From the NCBI RefSeq assembly GCF_033343995.1, contig NZ_CP137573.1:3009001-3073000 (forward strand): a DNA stretch of 64,000 nt, read 5' to 3'. A program made the position numbers and the translations under genes. The stretch is from Streptomyces sp. HUAS YS2 (lineage in GTDB: Bacteria > Actinomycetota > Actinomycetes > Streptomycetales > Streptomycetaceae). The notes beneath the pieces were generated by a model that had not been told where the DNA came from, did not search any database, and saw only the letters and a program-made list of their open reading frames with translations. This document shows, piece by piece, positions 61,099 to 64,000 of this stretch (position 1 is its first letter; every line of letters starts with the position of its first letter).

Positions 61099-63546
61099 GT
61101 GCTGTTACCGCTGAGCGGAGGCGCGCCCGATCGGATCGGGCCGTACGAGATCCTGGCCCGGCTCGGCGCCGGCGGCATGGGGGAGGTCTTCCTCGGGCGA
61201 ACGCCGGGCGCGACCGGCGCGGCCAGCGCGACCGGCTCGCAGGGCTCGCAGGGCTCGCAGGGCTCGCAGGGCGTCACGTACGACGGCACGTACGTCGCGG
61301 TGAAGACCGTGCGGCGCGACGTCGTCGCCGAGCCCGCCTTCCGCGACCGGTTCCGCCGCGAGATCAAGGTCGCGGCCCTGGTCTCCAGCCCGTACGCGGC
61401 CGCGCCGCTCGGCGGCGACGCCGACGCGGAGGTGCCCTGGCTGGCCACCGCGTACGTCCCCGGGCCCAGTCTCTCCCAGGCGGTGCGCCGCGACGGCCCG
61501 CTGCCCGTCCCGGCCGTACGGGCCCTCGGCGCGGCGCTCGCCCGCGCGCTCGGCGACCTGCACGCGGCCGGGGTGCTGCACCGCGACCTCAAGCCCGGCA
61601 ACGTCATGCTCGCCGTCGACGGACCGCGCGTCATCGACTTCGGCATTGCCCGCAGCAGCGGCGCGACGACGATGACGGCGACCGGGATGATGGTCGGCAC
61701 GCCCTCCTTCATGTCCCCGGAGCACGTCGCGGGCGCCCGGCACGTCAGCGGCGCGTCCGACGTCTTCTGCCTCGGTTCGGTGCTCTGCTACGCGGCGACC
61801 GGCGAGGACCCGTTCGGCGACGGCCCGCTGGCGGCCGTGCTGTACCGCGTCTCGCAGGCCGAGGCGGACCTGACCCGGGTTCCGGACGAGCTCCGCGACG
61901 TCATCGCCGCCTGCCTGGCCGCGGACCCGGCGGCCCGTCCCACGCCACAGCGGCTCGCGGAGCTGCTGGGCGGCGCCGGTCAGAAGGCCGCGTGGCCGCA
62001 TGCCGTCCACGACCACATCGGCGAGTACGGCCGCGAGCTGGCCCAGCTGATCGCCTCGGGCGCGGCCCTGCGGGAGGTCGCGCCGGCGCCGATCGCCCCG
62101 GACCAGCAGCCGACGATGCCGCCGATGGACCCGACGGTCCCCCCGGCCCCACGGAAGCGCCGCAAGGGGCTCCTCGCGGCGGCGGTCGCGCTGGCACTGG
62201 TGGCGGGCGGCGTGGGGACGTACCTGCTGTGGCCGGAGGAGACGAAGAAGCCCCCGGCGGACGCGAAGAAGCCCCCGGCCCCGTCGGGCCCCCGCGTCCC
62301 CGGCGTGGACGACCGCGGCCTGGCCGACGCGTCCGGGGTCGTGCCCCAGAACGCGGCCCAGCGCCCGGCCGGCTGGAAGCCCTGGCAGGCGAAGCTGACC
62401 GCGCCCGCGTTCGGCTGCTCGGCCGGCGAGTCGGTGCTCGTGTGCCGGACGACGCACGGGCGGTACGAGGCGCTGGACACGGTGAGCGGGAAGAAGCTGT
62501 GGGACGCCGAGGTCGACGACGGGGGCACCTCCCCGACCGAGAGCTACATCAGCGTCTCCTCACAGATCTTCATCGCCCGGCACAGCACCCGGCCCACCGT
62601 CCACGACGGTCTCGTGGCCTTCGTCTCCGGCGAGAAGCTCCAGGTCCGCGATGCCCGGACCGGGGCCGTCCGCTGGGAGAAGGAGGCGTACGGCGCACGG
62701 TTCGAACAGGCACGGACGATCGTCGCCGACGGCACGGTCTTCGCGACGACGCCGGTCGCCGGGACCGAGGACGACGTCGACTCGGACCAGGTGGCCCTGA
62801 CCGCGTTCGCCCTCGCCGACGGCAAGCAACTGTGGACGAAGGCGCTCACCACCGCCACGATCTCGATGTCCGAACGGAGACCTTACGAAGCGGTCGCCTA
62901 TGCGAAGGGCGCGGTGTACGCCCTCAGCGACGGCGGCCTGGTGGCCTACGACGCGAAGACCGGCGACCTGCGCGGGCAGGTCGACCAGGACGCCCGGACC
63001 TGCGCCGAGATCAAGATCCTGGGCTCGTCCGCGTACTGCACGGACGCCCCGTACAGCAGGACCGACCAGGCGAAGATGCACGTTCTGGACGCCGGCACGC
63101 TCGCCACGACGGGCTCCCTGCCCGCGCCGGTGGCGGCTCTGGGGCCGAGCGCGATCGGCCCGAACATCGTGGCGGGGCTCGAAAAGGGGCTGACGGTCCT
63201 CGACCCGCGCAGCGGGAACACGCTCGGGACGTTCGCGGCGAAGGAGGCCCCGGCCGGCCTCGCCCATGCCCGGTCCGCACCGCTGCTCGCGGGCGACCAG
63301 GTCGTGTACGCCGACTACTCCTCGCTCTACACCGTGCGGCTCGGCTCGGACGGCAAGCCCGCCGGGCTGAAGGTCACGCCGGTTCCGGGCGCGCCGGGGC
63401 CGCGGGCCAAGGAGGAGGCGTACGACCCGAACTACGGCCAGTTCTATGCGAAGGAGATCCGCTCACCCGAGGTCCTGCCCGTCGGCGGAATCGCCTACGT
63501 CGTGTACGACAAGGGTGTCGTCGCCTCCGTAGAGCTGCCCAAGTGA
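61099..63546 (+). CDS. Membrane Ser/Thr kinase with PQQ-like propeller and TTA codon
   Basis: 815-residue Hanks-type kinase. The start at GTG 61099 is the only one after an in-frame TGA at 61090. Kinase domain (about 15-280) has LGAGGMGEVFLG, VAVKT, HRDLKPGNVML and DFGIA; an 18-residue Ser/Gln/Gly insert with four GSQ repeats lies between the glycine loop and the lysine. A transmembrane helix follows (about 356-378), then a Pro/Lys linker and a PQQ/WD-like beta-propeller sensor (about 430-815; YEALDTVSGKKLWDAEV, LQVRDARTGAVRWEKEA, LSDGGLVAYDAKTGDLRG). Codon 3 is TTA (61105-61107), implying bldA dependence. Adjacent to another kinase gene. Confidence 0.9.
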   Translation: MLLPLSGGAPDRIGPYEILARLGAGGMGEVFLGRTPGATGAASATGSQGSQGSQGSQGVTYDGTYVAVKTVRRDVVAEPAFRDRFRREIKVAALVSSPYAAAPLGGDADAEVPWLATAYVPGPSLSQAVRRDGPLPVPAVRALGAALARALGDLHAAGVLHRDLKPGNVMLAVDGPRVIDFGIARSSGATTMTATGMMVGTPSFMSPEHVAGARHVSGASDVFCLGSVLCYAATGEDPFGDGPLAAVLYRVSQAEADLTRVPDELRDVIAACLAADPAARPTPQRLAELLGGAGQKAAWPHAVHDHIGEYGRELAQLIASGAALREVAPAPIAPDQQPTMPPMDPTVPPAPRKRRKGLLAAAVALALVAGGVGTYLLWPEETKKPPADAKKPPAPSGPRVPGVDDRGLADASGVVPQNAAQRPAGWKPWQAKLTAPAFGCSAGESVLVCRTTHGRYEALDTVSGKKLWDAEVDDGGTSPTESYISVSSQIFIARHSTRPTVHDGLVAFVSGEKLQVRDARTGAVRWEKEAYGARFEQARTIVADGTVFATTPVAGTEDDVDSDQVALTAFALADGKQLWTKALTTATISMSERRPYEAVAYAKGAVYALSDGGLVAYDAKTGDLRGQVDQDARTCAEIKILGSSAYCTDAPYSRTDQAKMHVLDAGTLATTGSLPAPVAALGPSAIGPNIVAGLEKGLTVLDPRSGNTLGTFAAKEAPAGLAHARSAPLLAGDQVVYADYSSLYTVRLGSDGKPAGLKVTPVPGAPGPRAKEEAYDPNYGQFYAKEIRSPEVLPVGGIAYVVYDKGVVASVELPK
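61234..61269 (+). repeat. Four 9-base repeats encoding Gly-Ser-Gln in the kinase N-lobe
   Basis: GGCTCGCAG repeated four times. It lengthens the loop between the P-loop and the catalytic lysine in the kinase at 61099-63546; the following kinase gene lacks the repeat. Confidence 0.88.
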
Positions 63547-63567
63547 CCTACTGAGAGGACGTGTTCG

Positions 63568-64000
63568 GTGCTGAAGGCACTTCCCGACGGGCAGCCCCCG
63601 CGTCTCGTCGGGCCCTACCGGCTGCTCGCCGCGCTCGGCGCGGGCGGCATGGGTGAGGTCCACCTGGCCTGCCGGACGGACGCGCCGACGGCCGATCCGC
63701 ATCTGATGGTCGCGGTGAAGACCGTCCGCGCGGACCTGGAGGTCGACGGGGACTTCCGCACCCGGTTCCGGCGCGAGATCACCGCCGCGCGCGCGGTGAG
63801 CGGCCCGTACGCGGCGCAACTCGTCGACGCCGACGCGGACGCCGTGGTGCCGTGGCTCGCGACCGAGTACGTTCCCGGGCCCTCGCTGGCCGAGGCGGTG
63901 ACCCGGGCGGGCGCGCTGCCGGTCGAGGCGGTACGGGCGCTGGGCGCGGCGCTCGCGCGAGCACTTGAGTCGGTGCACGCGGCGAAGGTGCTGCACCGGG
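63568..64000 (+). CDS. Ser/Thr protein kinase (3' part off window)
   Basis: N-terminal ~144 residues of a Hanks-type kinase similar to the one just upstream. GTG 63568 has AGAGGA upstream (GTG 63561 is in another frame). Glycine loop LGAGGMGEVHLA, VAVKT lysine and the start of the HRD catalytic loop (VLHR) at the right edge. No TTA codon in the visible part. It lies 21 bases downstream of the PQQ-propeller kinase, probably cotranscribed and derived from duplication. Confidence 0.88.
   Translation, partial: MLKALPDGQPPRLVGPYRLLAALGAGGMGEVHLACRTDAPTADPHLMVAVKTVRADLEVDGDFRTRFRREITAARAVSGPYAAQLVDADADAVVPWLATEYVPGPSLAEAVTRAGALPVEAVRALGAALARALESVHAAKVLHR

Overview
The window is high-GC DNA from a Streptomyces-type actinomycete. 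Chaplins, a rodlin, a MelC1/MelC2 tyrosinase pair, mycothiol conjugate amidase, a GTP-type PEP carboxykinase and a DasR-like operator on a chitinase all point that way. Coding density is high, with many 4-base ATGA/GTGA overlaps and GTG starts. I saw no tRNA, rRNA, CRISPR array, insertion sequence or prophage.

Layout. (1) 1-5811, minus strand: a tight-adherence (Tad/Flp) pilus operon, read cpaB, cpaE/tadZ, two tadE-like pseudopilins, cpaF/tadA, tadB, and tadC running off the left edge. Across a divergent spacer, at 7220-10411, lie a large secreted protein with a pseudopilin-like N-terminus, a lipoprotein and two membrane proteins. (2) 10504-15972: a DasR-type chitinase, a secreted zinc carboxypeptidase and a membrane Ser/Thr kinase. 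(3) 16018-21225: a divergent catabolic unit with ridA, an IclR regulator and a sugar kinase on one side, and a PLP enzyme of the D-threonine aldolase/D-serine dehydratase fold plus an N-acyl-D-amino-acid deacylase on the other. (4) 21337-25065: an MptB-like mannosyltransferase, an aminotransferase and small proteins. (5) 25195-29686: a four-gene operon of solute-binding-like, TelA-like, solute-binding plus VWA, and membrane proteins. (6) 29829-35344: pckG, a hemolysin III/PAQR protein, a TetR regulator, a GH26-like protein, a VKOR-family protein and a conserved hypothetical.

(7) 35501-55085 is a developmental cell-surface block: melC1-melC2, three short chaplins, three small secreted proteins and a rodlin. 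A ten-kilobase exopolysaccharide operon (40377-50195) sits inside it. It encodes two glycosyltransferases, a polyprenyl-phosphate sugar transferase, an O-antigen ligase/polymerase-like protein, a MurJ/Wzx-like flippase, a polysaccharide deacetylase, a Wzz-like protein and a GNAT/FemAB-like acyltransferase. It converges on a second GH26-like protein with long tandem repeats. Two chaplins and the rodlin carry sigma-BldN-like promoters (-35, 16-bp spacer, -10), each 57-58 bases from the start codon.

(8) 55317-64000: an NB-ARC/TPR protein, mca with a small membrane protein, a DUF4307-type protein, greA, a PQQ-propeller Ser/Thr kinase, and the N-terminal half of another kinase.

The most interesting points are the polysaccharide operon embedded in the chaplin/rodlin locus with its GH26-like partners, the shared BldN-like promoter architecture, TTA (bldA) codons noticed only in the two complete kinase genes, the repeat-driven remodelling of several proteins, and the TelA/VWA operon. 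Functions were assigned by reading motifs; no database search was run.
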